Made by a program: the position numbers and the translations under genes. 64,000 nt of DNA from Sanguinoderma infundibulare (Eukaryota; Basidiomycota; Agaricomycetes; Polyporales; Polyporaceae), in the NCBI GenBank assembly GCA_032821775.1, contig JAVLRN010000005.1, positions 2,170,001 to 2,234,000 on the forward strand. Reading direction: 5' to 3'. Each line of letters starts with the position of its first letter. Within the stretch, counting starts at the first letter, position 1. Below are positions 34,354 through 45,825 of the stretch, piece after piece. The notes under the pieces were generated by a model. The model did not search any database. It was not told the origin of the DNA and worked only from the letters and a program-made list of their open reading frames with translations.

Positions 34354-36352
34354 TCAGCACTGCTTGGCATACGTCCCCGAATATTCGCTACCGGAACCTT
34401 TCTCCAACCGACCATGCTGATGCTCGGCGGCACGTACATTACTATACAACACACTCAGAGCGTGTGCGGGACTGTCTTGCTTCATGAGTTCCTCGACAAT
34501 CTCGACCTGAAGGAAGGACGTTAGCTACGTCCCGTGAGTGCTTTGAAAGGATCCACTTACGATGTCGGCAACGAGTCTGTCGACCATGACAGCGGACACG
34601 TTCTCGCGGACGACAACACGCAAGATCTCCACGTTTTGCAAGTCGGGCGCCAACTCATAGTTGGGCACGATCCAGCTCCTGGCACGAAGGAGGACCTGGA
34701 CCCACTTCTGCTGGATCTCGGGGTACTTCGCGCGGAATTCGTCCGTGAACCTGAACGCTACGACGGGCAAACCGGGCATGTAGTTCTGGGTATGATAGCG
34801 TGAATAACGCCACTCGAAGCAGCGAATGGTTAATTATAACGTACTTCAACTTTCTCCTCATCAAACCCAATCGTCTTCCCCGCAGCAGACGTGAGGGTGT
34901 CTGCAGGCCGATGGATGTCGCTCAAAACATAGAACAACCCGCTTTTCTCGAGGGCACGGCTCAGGAGGCGTGCGTTCGCCAAATCCTGGAGGGCAACGTT
35001 CCGGTAACCTTCGAAACCGAGGTGCACGAAGTTGAAATACTGCGCGATGATGGGATGCGCGGGGCGCGAGAAGTTGAGCGAAAACGAGTATTCGACCGAG
35101 CCAAGGTAGTGCAACTCGAAGATAAGGTCCTTGGGTAAGAACTCCTTCGACCGCCAGACGACCCAGCCTACGCCGACGTAGGAAAGACCGAATTTGTGGC
35201 CGGACGTGTTGATGGAAACCACGCGCGGAATTGTGAAGTCCCACTCGAGCTTAGGGGTAGCGAAGGGGGCGATGAACGCGCCAGAAGCACCATCGACGTG
35301 GATTGGGACTGAGTGGCCGGTCCGAGCTTCATATTGATCGAGCAACTCAGCCATCTCCTTCACGGGCTCGTAGTGGCCGGTGTACGTGCCTAAACGAATG
35401 GATTGAGAATGGGGAGAGCACACCAGTCCGGGCTGCACTTACTTCCGAGGATGACATAAACGCCGATGGTGTTCTCGTCGACATATTGCATAGCCCTCTT
35501 CGGGTCAAGCCGATAGTGGCTCTCCTCGGAAACGGGGACGAGACGCATCTCAACGTCGAAGTACCGCGCGAACTTCTCAAGCGCGACCTGAGCGTTGGCA
35601 CCCATGACAATGTTCGGACCGGGTTCATAGATTGATTTTCCGGCGGCCTTGCGCTTCTCCTGCCAGATGCGCTTCATGGCCAGACCTCCGAGCTGGATAG
35701 CCTCGGAAGAACCAGTGGTCGCCGTCCCAATAGCTTGCTGGGTCGATGGGGCGTGCCATAGGTCGGCAAGAATAGAAACGCAACGCGTGTGGATGACCTC
35801 TGATGCCAGAAACGGTGTTAGGGGGGAAATCGGCTGATTTGGATAACAAGCGTACGGGTCATGGGGTACTCGTCCTGATCAATGAGATTCTTGGAAATGT
35901 TCTCCATCATGAGTTGATCTGCTGGCTTGGGCATCCAAGTGTGGACGAAAGATGCGAGATTGAGAGCAGGGTTGCCGTCGAGGGTCAGCTCGTCACGGAT
36001 CAGTTGGGCAGTCGCCTCGGCATCTGTGCCCTGTACGGTCACGGTGAGTTCGGGCGGGCACATTTGAATGTGAGTAGCACGGACCTTGGAAGGGATCTTG
36101 TACTTGGGGACAGGCTGTGTACCATATCGAGCGCAATAACCGTGAACGACGTGGTGTCCTGTCGAACTGTGGGCGCGGTGGTGGAACTTGTGATCCTGGG
36201 GAGTGTTTGAGACAAAAGGCAACGATGAGAACAGGAATGACCCCTACCTTGGAAGCCTGGACGAGGTGGTCTGGGTTGATGTGCTAGGGGATGTCGGTGA
36301 ACATCGTCGTATTCCGCGCGGGGGCGACGTAGCCTACCTTGGAGAGGGCCAT
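34354..36352 (-). CDS. Glutamate decarboxylase (PLP-dependent)
   Basis: The enzyme converts L-glutamate to GABA and CO2, using a proton. ATG at 36352 starts MALSK, then a short exon [12 protein letters not shown], then [20 protein letters not shown]. The body shows [35 protein letters not shown], the cofactor-binding [36 protein letters not shown], and [20 protein letters not shown] with the PLP-binding Lys in SGHKFG. The C-terminal domain has [15 protein letters not shown] and [10 protein letters not shown]. The end reads [15 protein letters not shown], then a tail ending YAKQC. The length of about 540 residues is normal and all joins checked keep frame. It shares a 699-nt divergent promoter with POLD2. 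Confidence 0.94.
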
Positions 36353-36404
36353 GCTGTTGGTAACGAGACGGAGGATCTAGAGCTGCGCATGGCAGAGCTA
36401 GGAG

Positions 36405-36411
36405 TTATATA
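36405..36411 (-). promoter_or_regulatory. TATA box of the glutamate decarboxylase gene
   Basis: TATATAA on the minus strand lies about 53 nt upstream of the ATG at 36352. A second AT-rich element lies near 36428-36437. Confidence 0.5.
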
Positions 36412-36731
36412 CGGTGGGTCGAAGGATTATAAATAAATGGCTGAATCCGCGATCTGTTACCACCGGCGAAGGAGTGACATCATCGAACTCACCCCGGAAT
36501 TATGTTGCCCTCTTGCAACTTTCGGCCATCACCATCGACAACTTTGGGTCGTCTAGACCCATGCCATAGGCCCTAGACCACCAACGTGCCCTCATTCCTG
36601 GCCAGTCGACTGTCATGGGACATGCATATGATGCTGTCCAGTTTGAATGTGGTCGTAAACGTGGGAAGCATTGGAGTCGAACAAACCCTCAATGTCAGGC
36701 ACTGGTCAGGCGTATGCGTCGTCTCAGCCAA

Positions 36732-36966
36732 ACGCGTCATGCCGCAGTTGGCCCACAGACACCCGCAGAATGTCAGGAAAAGAGGAAAAGGTACCGCAAA
36801 GTACCGCACCAGTTGCCGTGTAGAAATAATGCGGAATGCGATAGATCACTGACTGTAGATCGCAGTGGATGATAGGCGCCGTGTCTGGTAGGACAAACAC
36901 GGCCAAACAAGCGCGACGCGTGCCGATAGGCGTCTCCCGAACTAAACGCGTCCCTGCCAAACGCGT
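36732..36966. promoter_or_regulatory. MCB cluster upstream of POLD2
   Basis: Four exact ACGCGT motifs lie at 36732-36737, 36916-36921, 36946-36951 and 36961-36966; three fall within 51 nt, 86-136 nt before the POLD2 ATG. ACGCGT is the MluI cell-cycle box recognised by the fungal MBF complex, which drives DNA replication genes at G1/S. The spacing and the target gene agree. Binding is inferred. Confidence 0.75.
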
Positions 36967-37051
36967 CTCTCCGACACTCTCATCCATCCATTGCCGACGC
37001 TGCTCCCCGTCGGCCTCCCGCTCCTGGTCCGGTATTGCTGGAACTGTCACA

Positions 37052-38914
37052 ATGGCCGTTGTAGACCCCATGTGAGGCACATCCTTACTGTGATTCGTAT
37101 TTCGGCGCTCACCATCATGCAGCCCCTCACCACATTCACCACTCATCCGCCCTTCTACTACCCTTGTCGCCCCGCCGGAGGACGCGTCTTTCCTCATTAA
37201 ATCGGCCGAAAAGTCGTACAAGCATCAATACTCGAATATATACTTCGTCAGATTGCGCGCTCTCAGACAACATGTCGAGCAGCGAGCGAAGCGGAGATGG
37301 AATGAAGTTGCAGGTGCGTCTGCTCGTCGCGCGAACAATATTCCTAGTCATCTCAGTGTTATTATCCCAGGCAATCCTATGTTTGTACCTCGTGTTCTCG
37401 ATATTGAAAAGGGCAAGCTATGCTTCATCATCGGAACGATTTACATGGACATGCCCCTCAAGCCGAATGTCCTTGAAGACATCGCCCGAGACGTGAGTGC
37501 TCAACCACCAACGCGTGACCATTCCGCATGACCATCCATTACCCAGCGTTCCATTCCTGCTCCTCCCCCAAAAGACAAGTTTCACTCCGAAAATGATAGC
37601 GTGATGATAGAAGACGAGTCTGGTCGTATATGTCTCGTCGGCAACCGCATATCCTCGGCCTGTCTCGTAACTGGCGTTATCCTCGGTGCTCTTGGGATCG
37701 AGACCAACAACGGTGATTTCGAAGTTGTAGATCTCTGCTATCCTGGAATGGCCCCGCAACCCACTGCCGGCTTGGAGTGGCCGAGTCGGAATGCTAATAG
37801 TGAGTCCATGGACATCGACGGTGCGTGGCTACCAATTTGGTTCTCTATAGTGCGTTGCCTTAAGCATGATTTTGTCAGGGTCTTCTCCGCAAACCACAGA
37901 TGAATGGATAGCTCTCGTCTCCGGCCTCGAGATTGGTGGCTCGGACGCTGCTGACGGTCAACTCCAACTCCTCGCAGAATACATCGCAGGAGAAGCTGGC
38001 AGCTCAGGCGAACAGTCACAATCTGCGTGCATCTCTCGCCTTATCATCGCCGGCAATTCCTTCGCTTCCGTTTCCGGTGCCGGCGGTGCTCCTAGCGGGG
38101 AATCAGATAGGAGATCTGTGCGTCCGCGTTGTTTCGTTCGTCCCTTCTGCGCTAACGCTACGAGTTTCAGCGCAAACATGGCCAAGAGGCGTCTTTCACA
38201 CCACATCCCACTCAAGCTCTATCGGCGCACTTGACTGACCTTTGCCGTTCACTCTCTGTTCACCTTCTTCCTGGACCGTCTGACCCCGCCGCAACTATAC
38301 TCCCTCAGCAGCCTCTACCTCGTGCCATGTTCGGCGCCGCTTCCCACTACGCCAACTTCTCATGCGAGTCTAACCCGACTTACATCAACATCTCCCCCTC
38401 GCGGGATAACTCACCAACTTCACGAGCTAGTCAGCCTGGAGCGTCTTCTTCAAAAGCCAAGGTTAACGGTCATTCTGAAAAGGCCGAGACAGCTCGGACC
38501 ATTTTCGTCCACTCTGGCCAGCCCTTAGACGACATGCTCAAATACGTGCCGACGCCACCCATCACACGAATGACACTCGCAGAAGCGACCCTCCGATGGC
38601 GACACATTGCGCCTACGGCTCCGGACACACTGTGGTGCCACCCGTACTTCGCGAAGGACCCTTTCGTCATCCCGCAGACGCCAGATATCTACGTTGTGGG
38701 AAACCAGCCCGCATTCGCGACCAAGCTCGTGTCAGAAGACGGGAGCTTGGATGTGGGGGACGCAGAGGAGAGCGGAGCGAAGAGGTGCCGGATCGTCCTT
38801 GTGCCGAATTTCAAGCAATCAGGGACCCTGGTACTCGTGAATCTGCGGACGTTGGGCGTGCGAAGGGTGCAGTTTGCGGTCGAGGGGATGAGCGCGGGCG
38901 GTGGAGAGACGTGA
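37052..38914 (+). CDS. POL31: DNA polymerase delta small subunit (POLD2/Pol31/Cdc1)
   Basis: This is the B-subunit of replicative polymerase delta; it bridges the catalytic subunit to the accessory subunits. ATG at 37052 gives MAVVDPIPSPHSPLIRPS, then SFLIKSAEKSYKHQYSNIYF, VRLRALRQHV, MFVPRVLDIEKGKLCFIIGT, YMDMPLKPNVLEDIARD, and the OB-type block ESGRICLVGNRISSACLVTG. The inactive calcineurin-like phosphoesterase fold follows with DEWIALVSGLEIGG, LAEYIAGEAG, ISRLIIAGNSFA and LSVHLLPGPSDPAATILPQQ. The C-terminal part has IFVHSGQPLDDMLKYVP, WRHIAPTAPDTLWCHPYF and PDIYVVGNQPAFATKLV. The five introns all keep frame and the protein is full length. MCB motifs just upstream suggest G1/S control. Confidence 0.95.
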
Positions 38915-41900
38915 GGTGCGTGGTGGAGGGCCTCGTTAGCTGTGTGAGTTTGTAGACCCTTTGGGCGATAGGGCTGTCGAACACTTACGTTGGCTACTGC
39001 GCGACTGCTGTGGATGATCATAGCTGTTATTTTTAACGGTGCCTGGGATTCAAGGTTCGGCATCTTCTCCTTGTGTTCCACAGCGTTGAATGGGGCTGGC
39101 TCGAGAATTAACTTGATTCTCGCTAGGACTGCATGGGAAGATGCAGTGCGCTACCGTTCAGGGTGTTGCTATGGTACGTACGCGCATTGGTGAATGTGCT
39201 TGAATCAGTCTGTCTAACGACGTGCATACGCATACGGTATGGTGGTACGCCAGCCGCCCTGCCTCGGATTCGAACCCTTCGCCGATTATCGCCAGGCGGT
39301 CCGCATGTCTTCCCCCAGGGGCTCCAGCGCTGGATGTGCGCCCCAGCACGAACGACAATGTCTCCGCCGCCCTCGGTGATTTGAGAGAGAATATTTCCAC
39401 GTCGGGGTTCGCTTCTTCAAGTCGGGCTCCGGGAAACGGATATGGCTTGTGATGAGCTCGTTTTGTCCGGTTCCTCTCAGCCCTTGACCCTTGAATGGTC
39501 GGCGTCGGGACGAGGCACAACATGTTCACCGGTCGGGGGACTTCGCCGCGTGCGTGCGTGGGAATGGGCCACGCCCCTTTGGTGTACTGAGGGCCGGATA
39601 ACTGAATACTGTTAGGGAAGATGAATGTGAGAGTGGTCGCACGGCATGTTCGGCAGGACTCCAACAATCGCGCATCCTACGCCGGAAGCTTTCTCGCTGC
39701 GGAGGCTCCACTGCTAGGGAAGTCATAGCCAAGGATAGTTCGCATCCTAAATAGTTCGAAGCAGATCCGTGCATTGGCAGTACGTCGTGTTCATGGGGCG
39801 GCTGAGCGGGTTGGTCACCGGACCAATGCCCCGTTCCAACACGAAGTTGCCAGCTTGTCTGGTGGGAGGTAGTACGTATACCCTACCAGCTGAGCTGGCA
39901 TTGCCAGTAGTTTATGCTGACATATTTCAGTTCCTCAAAAGGGGCTCGTTGGCTGGAAATCTTCATCAATGGGCCCGCTTCTTCACCTTTAACCAACATA
40001 ATAGAAAACCGTTCTTAGACACTTGCCTATCTTGGTGGAGACCGATGTTCGGACTGTTGATGGCGCCCACCCGGGGAAGCGAACAGCCGTTGCGCGACTC
40101 TGCCTCCAACTTTCACCTGAGATACTCGTTTTTCCACCCCACACCTCTGCTGTGTTTCTCTGCCTATGAGATGATGACACGCAGCCGAATTCCTTTATCG
40201 GCACTGGATCCGCAAAACGCGTGTGAAACGAGAGGTAAAAGTAGCCTTCGTCTTCATGCTAGGTTGTGAGTCGCTGTACACAGTAAGATAGACCTGGGAT
40301 TGACCGACCTTCGACCCATGGAATCGAACATGCGTGTACAGATGCCTACGGTCAGTCCATGATTCCCACAAACCGATCACATGTTTACTGAGGCTCATGG
40401 CGACAACTTGAATAGTCGTTCTACTGGGATAGAAGCGAGAGCTTTGGTATAAGGACCGCGAGTTCCACGACGGACGCAAGTAACCATCTCGACGGGCAAC
40501 GACCATGTTCGGTGAGCCAGTCTCTGTACAAGTTGCAGATCTCGGTGCCATATAAATGCAACTTTTCAGTCCAGTAGATCGCAATGCCTTGATGGTACCT
40601 ACACGAAGTATGGGTGTACGACCGCCTCCGGGCTTTTGCCCCTTGCGATCCGATTCGCTAGGACAGATCACGCAGCCCTCACGGCTCACCTCGTAGTCCC
40701 ACCAGCAATGGTGAGCACTCCCGTAACTTTGACTGGCATCGAACTCGACTTTCTAAATTTCTATTCCGTAGCTCGTTCGTCACCTCGGACGAGGAACCGG
40801 TGGCATGAGGCGAAAGCCCAGCAATGCGGATGCGTCCTAAACGACCTGCTGACGAAGAACAGCACCCACACACAATTGAAGAACCTCTTCCACGCTGTCG
40901 CCTCCCTGGAAGTTGGGCACGATCATGTGCTGCGGGCGGATATCTCGGCCAGTAGCGCATAGCTCTTCGTCAAGTCACCTTAGCGTCGAACATCGAGGCT
41001 TCAGGAAGCTCTGGGAGGTTATTCCCAGCCACGGGGCCCCGACGTTCCTGATGTCGATTGCATAATACCGCGGTCGAGCTTCGAATGCGTGATCGAGGGA
41101 AGTTCTGTCACTGTGCTGCGGACCTTGTTGTGTTCTGATCATCCAAAATCGACAGGTCTGCAAGAAGCTGTTACCCCTTTGTTGATGGCGTCCTCGGTCG
41201 CGTGGCTCGGCCGACGATTCGGCCTCAATCGAACACGCTGTTCAGGCGGTGTCTAAATGCTGCAGTATGGCGCCACATTTCTACTGCAGTCTGACCGATC
41301 AGACCCAGGTATGTTGCGGGCCGCACAGCGATGTTGTATCATTGAATTTCCCGCAATCTCCGCTGAAGACCCGGTGAAGGAGAACTGCGTGAATTGTGTC
41401 CTCGATGCGCTTCGAAGGTACAGAAGTGGGTCAAGCTTCCACCAGGTGTTCGTCGGACAACAGCCAGTACCAAAAGCGCGAGAATCTTCTCACTGGTGGG
41501 ACAGCATGCACGACGGGAGTACAGCCTATCGCAATCGACGAGGGAACTCGAAGGCCCGGCATGGAACAAATGAAACACGGCTTGCGCAAGTTGTGCGAAG
41601 ATGGTACCCCAACTCTCGTCGCTAAAAACAACAGCTCGGACCCCGTCTCCGTGTCACGATTGTGATTGGGCGTGCGTATTCCGCTAGCCAGTCGTCCGCC
41701 CCACTCGTAGGTCATCCTCTCTCGTTTACTCACGCATTCTGCATGCTAGAATCCACACAGCCGCAGCTGCGCAGTTCCGTTATCGTGCCGCGGGAAGTGC
41801 AGGTTTGCAAAACGTTCGAGTTCACTTTGGTGGTATAAAGCGACAAGTTCCCTCGATGCCCCTCACTACCCATTGTCTCCGGGTTGCTATTCAAAGGCAG

Positions 41901-41956
41901 TCGTCGCCTGGACGTCCCTCTTCACCTAACTTCCCCCACGCCCCCCGCTAGTCAAG
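38915..41956. other. 3-kb gene-free block with cupredoxin promoter at right end
   Basis: Frames up to 170 codons occur (39158-39667 minus, 39769-40269 plus, 40195-40689 minus, 41257-41625 plus) but show no motifs and rich use of rare codon patterns. The plus-strand patch 39222-39452 has somewhat coding-like composition but no recognisable identity. No transposase, reverse transcriptase, LTR or tRNA could be supported. The last 200 nt belong to the cupredoxin promoter. Confidence 0.45.
41834..41839 (+). promoter_or_regulatory. TATA box of the cupredoxin gene
   Basis: TATAAA lies 118 nt before the ATG at 41957 in the context GGTGGTATAAAGCG. Confidence 0.6.
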
Positions 41957-42902
41957 ATGTTCAAGGCCTTCGCTTTCGCGCTCCTTCCGCTCCTGGCGGC
42001 GGCGTCGCCCAACCCTCAGATATACGGTCCCCCGCCCCCGGCAGACCCGGCGACTTCTGCCCCTGCGGCTGCTCCATCTGCACCTCCGAGTACGACAGGC
42101 CAAATCAATGCGAGTGTTTCAGGACCTCTGCGAATGGGTATAGATGCTGATTTATTTCGGTTTGTAGATCGACGTCGGTGCTGGCGGTAACTTCGTCTTC
42201 AATCCGGCGAACGTCACTGCCCCAAACGGCACATTGATCACATTCTTTTTCCCGGGGTAGGTGCTACGCTTTGCTTCATGTCTGCGGCTTGCTAAACTGC
42301 CTTCAGCGGTGACGTTCCGCACTCCGTCACCCAGGCTGACTTCAACAGTCCCTGCCAACTGATGTCCGCGCAAAACGGTCAGAATGGCTTCGACTCCGGC
42401 CTTCAAAACTCTGTCCAGTTCACGCTTAACGTCACCAACGACCAAGAACGTGAGTAATATTCGCCGAGCAGTGTGGCCTCTGAAACTATTCAGACAGCAA
42501 CTAAATGGGGTCTGCGCTTTCCAGCCATCTACTTCTTCTGCAAGTCGCCCACCCACTGTGGTCTTGGCATGGTCGGGTATGTCAACCTTCCTTTCTCTCA
42601 CGACGTTCCGGAGTCTGATCAGCCATGTCCATTGCAGGACGATCAACGCGCCTTCGACCGGGAACACGTTCGACGCCTGGCAGGCCGCCGCGGTCAAGGT
42701 GGGCGCGTCAGAACAGACGCTTCAGGACAACGGCCCCGTCCTGGGTGGTATCGGCGCGGTCGCCACTGCCAGCCCCGCGGCGACCGCAAGTGGCTCGAGT
42801 AGCTCGAGTTCAAGCGGGTCGGGTGCCGTCCAGCTGAGCGCATCGAACGCGCTCGCTGTCATCCTCGGCGTCGTTGGCGGGGCTATGATGGTCGTTGCAT
42901 GA
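41957..42902 (+). CDS. Secreted GPI-type plastocyanin-like cupredoxin
   Basis: This is an extracellular blue-copper-like protein of the family abundant in basidiomycete cell walls. The signal peptide is MFKAFAFALLPLLAAASP, followed by a Pro/Ala-rich spacer. The cupredoxin fold then reads IDVGAGGNFVFNPANVTAP, TLITFFFPGGDVPHSVTQ, SVQFTLNVTND, PIYFFCKSPTHCGLGMVG. The type 1 copper ligands are visible: His in PHSV, Cys in FFCKSP, His in THCG and Met in LGMV. A Ser/Gly-rich region and the hydrophobic end ALAVILGVVGGAMMVVA indicate GPI anchoring. The first intron is odd: the family reading QIN|IDVG needs a GC..AG intron starting GCGAGT; a GT donor (GTTTCA) six bases on would add Ala-Ser. Other introns are canonical and keep frame. 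Confidence 0.88.
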
Positions 42903-43377
42903 GAAAGGACGATATAAACGTCTATCTACGTTACGTTCACTAGTTCCAGCTTGGGCTAGACACGACTCCAAGTACGCTCATGACGTGACCTTGTAATATC
43001 TTGTACCTGCCAGCGCGGACGTAGAGTCGGGGTGTTGATCTTCGCTCTTTTTTACTACTCATGATGTCTTCATCCATTGGGACCCTCTTTACCCGCCGCC
43101 GAGTCCCGACTGTGTGGGTTGTCTTTCCAATGCGGTGACGATGCGACCGGAAACGCCCCCACGGCTCTTGTTGCATCGCCGATGTCCCGATTCTGCCCGA
43201 TTTGGCGGGGCTTATGTCACGACCTGCCATTTTAGGACCGACTTGATCGTCGCATGGGCGCTTGTTGGGTAGACGGCGGACTCTGGACTTGGCCTCGAAC
43301 GCCTTTAAATCAGAGTGTGCAGCCTCCAACCTCCTTGCTTGCCTCGTCGTCACTCGGGACTGTCTAGAATTCAGCCA
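42903..43377. other. Intergenic stretch before PET100
   Basis: This 475-nt stretch holds the cupredoxin 3' flank and the PET100 promoter. No gene is seen. Confidence 0.45.
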
Positions 43378-43806
43378 TGGGTGGTCCCAATCTCGAAGTC
43401 TTCAAGTTCTCCGTGTATGTCTTCTTCCCCGTCTTGATGCTTCTCCACTATGGCAATCCCGACTGGTACGCGAAGAACGTCCTTCCGGTACGTGCAATCA
43501 ATGCCCGAGAGCCAGCGCAGAACGTAATTCATTCGTGTTTGCAGTATAAGGGCAAGATATTCCCGCCTGAGGACAGGCTGATCACCGTACGTTCATCTTC
43601 TCAGCAAGTTTGACCTACCTTAGCCAATGGAAACGTAGAACATCCCCTCCGATTCCGCAAGGCTAAAGGAAGAGCTTGCCAAGATCAGGGCGAGGAACAT
43701 GGAGAGGAGGGCACAAAAGGAGGCTGAATCGGGGGTGGCTGCTGCAGCGGTACATGCTGAGGCAGAGAGGAAACCAACTCGGAGTTGGTGGCCATGGTGT
43801 GAGTGA
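43378..43806 (+). CDS. PET100: Cytochrome c oxidase assembly factor Pet100
   Basis: Pet100 is a small inner-mitochondrial-membrane chaperone for complex IV assembly. Exon 1 reads MGGPNLEVFKFSVYVFFPVL then MLLHYGNPDWYAKNVLP, containing the single membrane segment. A second short exon gives YKGKIFPPEDRLIT, and the third begins NIPSDSARLKEELAKIRARN and ends RSWWPWCE. The GGPNLEVFKF start and the FPPE block are diagnostic. Both introns keep frame. At about 100 residues it is of normal size, with an Ala/Glu-rich tail longer than in yeast. Confidence 0.93.
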
Positions 43807-43936
43807 TGAATCTCTACGTACCGTGACCAACAGACTCATCCATTCCAATTAGCATGAAAAGCATCCAATACCTCTATCTAATAACAGTCTGTTAATTGCT
43901 GTCTCGCGCTGTATGTCTTCCTCACCGCTCTCCACT

Positions 43937-45303
43937 CTACATCGGCACAATAAACCTATCCCCGTTATACGCAATATCCCATCCCTTCCCAGCTGCCACC
44001 TCAGCCGCGACGATGGTCTTGTATTCTTCAAGGTCGGCCAGCGAGATCTTGAATCCTCCGCATACAACGAACACCACGGTCGTCCGCTTGTCTGTTTGGG
44101 GGACCACCTTGCGGAAGAACGTCGGCTTATAAGCAGGGGCAAGAGTTGCAGCGCAGGCGAGTTCTACCAAAATCTTGTGATCCTCTGCCAATGCAAACAT
44201 GGAAGTCAGTAGTCAAAGGTAAGCACGCTGCCAAAACTCGAGCCAGTACTCACCGGCGAAGAGCATCGTAGTCTGCATTGCCAACTCGTCAGAAATGCAT
44301 ACGCTTTTTACACCCCCATTTCTATCGAGTGCCTTCTTGACAACTGCTCCAGAGGGAGAAGAAGCCCCCAAGGACGTCGCACGAGAGTTGAGTTTCGACA
44401 GGTGAGCAAGCGTTACGTTATTCTCCTTGCAATACTCGGCGCTCGTCCCATCTGGTGGAACTCTCGATGACAAGCTTCCAGAGAACGGCCCCTCGTTCAG
44501 AGAGAGGGACTGATAGAAGCAATTGGAGCCGTGCGTCTCCACAGTCACGAGAGGGACTACGCGCGTAGATAAGTTTAAGGTTACCTGGAAGCGTTGCAGG
44601 AAGCTCACCATCGTCCCATCCGACCGTTTTGCAGCCTTCCATGACTCCACCGGCAAGGCCACCTCCACCCACGCTGCAGAAAATAGCATCGGGTTTGACC
44701 CCTTCAGGAAGCTGCTCCCTGATCTCGTGTACCATGCTTGCGTGCCCCTCCCACACAACAGGATCATCATACGCAGGAACCATTACGCTGTCATGTCATC
44801 GGTGAGCTCGCAGCTCCGTCGCAATGACTGGTACTCACGCCTTGGCTTCCGCCGCAACAGCAGCCTGCGCACGCTGCAAGGCATGCAAGTAACAATCCCC
44901 TCCGATCTCCACCTCGACGCCCTCCTTACGCATGAAATCGATCGTCGGCCGGCTCACGCCATGGGGTAGGAACACCGTGCACCTAAGCTTCAGGACGTTG
45001 GCCGCACAGGCCGCGGCAAGACCCGCATTCCCGCCCGATGCAATAATAAGGTGTGCGTCAGGCCCACGGGTCCGAAGGACATGGTGCGCGAAATGGGAGA
45101 TCCCACGGTACTTGAACGATTGCGGCGGATGAAAGTTCTGGGAGGACCGTCCGCCAACCATGTGAGATGCTGGTTCAACAGATGATGCTAAAATGGGTGC
45201 GTCTTACTTCTAGTTTGAGGTACGCATCGCAACCGAGAAGTGAGGATATATGGATAGATCGGATGAGGGGAGTCGGTTGCCAGAGCTTGTCGGGATGTGT
45301 CAT
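43937..45303 (-). CDS. L-serine/L-threonine dehydratase (PLP-dependent)
   Basis: The enzyme deaminates L-serine to pyruvate, and usually L-threonine to 2-oxobutanoate. ATG at 45303 gives MTHPDKLWQPTPLIRSIHIS then SLLGCDAYLKLE. After an intron comes NFHPPQSFKYRGISHFAHH, with the Schiff-base Lys in SFKYRG, and then IIASGGNAGLAAACAANVLK. The phosphate-binding glycine loop is CSVGGGGLAGGVMEG, and VPLVTVETHGSNCFYQSL is typical of the family. The C-terminal part has SRATSLGASSPSGAVVKKAL and VVFVVCGGFKISLADLEEY. Four introns checked keep frame. The 50-nt intron around 44590 contains a false internal donor. It shares a 522-nt divergent promoter with the GH31 gene. Confidence 0.93.
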
Positions 45304-45825
45304 CTCTGTCCACTGATGTCAGTGTGAGGTTTGACCGTCTCTGATGAAGCTCCTACCAGGCCTCAAAAGCGTCTACGCTTGGAGGTTGTATGTTGGCTTA
45401 ATCAGCAACCGAGGCAGCGCCTGTACGCTTTGAAGTGATCGGCGGCTTGCGTATGCGGGTACGACCGCGCCGTCGGCGGGGTCACCGCGCCGCTCGGGTG
45501 TAGTATGGAAAAGGGAGGTGATGCAACTTCTCCAAGGCACGTTCATCTGTTCACATGTCAAACCACGCAGAACGCTCAGCGGCAGGACATCGTCATGTGC
45601 GAAGCCTATCTCCTGGAATCTGTCCGAGCTGTGCTAGACGCATTCCTCCGTTGTCAGTCCAGATCCAATATCCTGGTCGCACTCAATGAAGTCCCGTCCC
45701 GCTCACATAACGGCGGCCCGTAATCTTCCTCCTTGGACTGGCATCTGGGCCCCTTCTGCGTCATATAAAGCACCACCGGGCATCTGCTTCAGCTCCATAA
45801 CCATATCCCTGCTTCGCCTTGCGAC
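45304..45825. promoter_or_regulatory. Divergent promoter, serine dehydratase/GH31
   Basis: The divergent starts lie at 45303 and 45826. TATAAA at 45764-45769 lies 57 nt before the GH31 ATG and serves the plus strand. No TATA box is evident for the minus-strand gene. Confidence 0.55.

Noticed and set aside
36724..37221. 165-codon minus-strand frame overlapping the POLD2 start
   Set aside because: It lies antisense to the POLD2 promoter and first exons and has no motif.
39262..39280. GGATTCGAACCC, a reverse B-box match
   Set aside because: No five-base T stem or upstream A box at the right distance; it lies in a coding-like patch.
39830..39905. Possible minus-strand tRNA with GCTCAGCTGGTAG and a pairing CAATGCC/GGCATTG acceptor
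   Set aside because: There is no T-loop (no TTCRA) and no anticodon stem; the A-box match is probably a chance palindrome.
39769..40269. 166-codon plus-strand open frame
   Set aside because: No recognisable domain and no splice extension; likely chance in a gene-free block.
44568..44600. 28-nt apparent intron in the serine dehydratase gene
   Set aside because: It is too short. A 50-nt intron starting at an upstream GTGAGC gives the conserved GWDDVPLVTVETHG.
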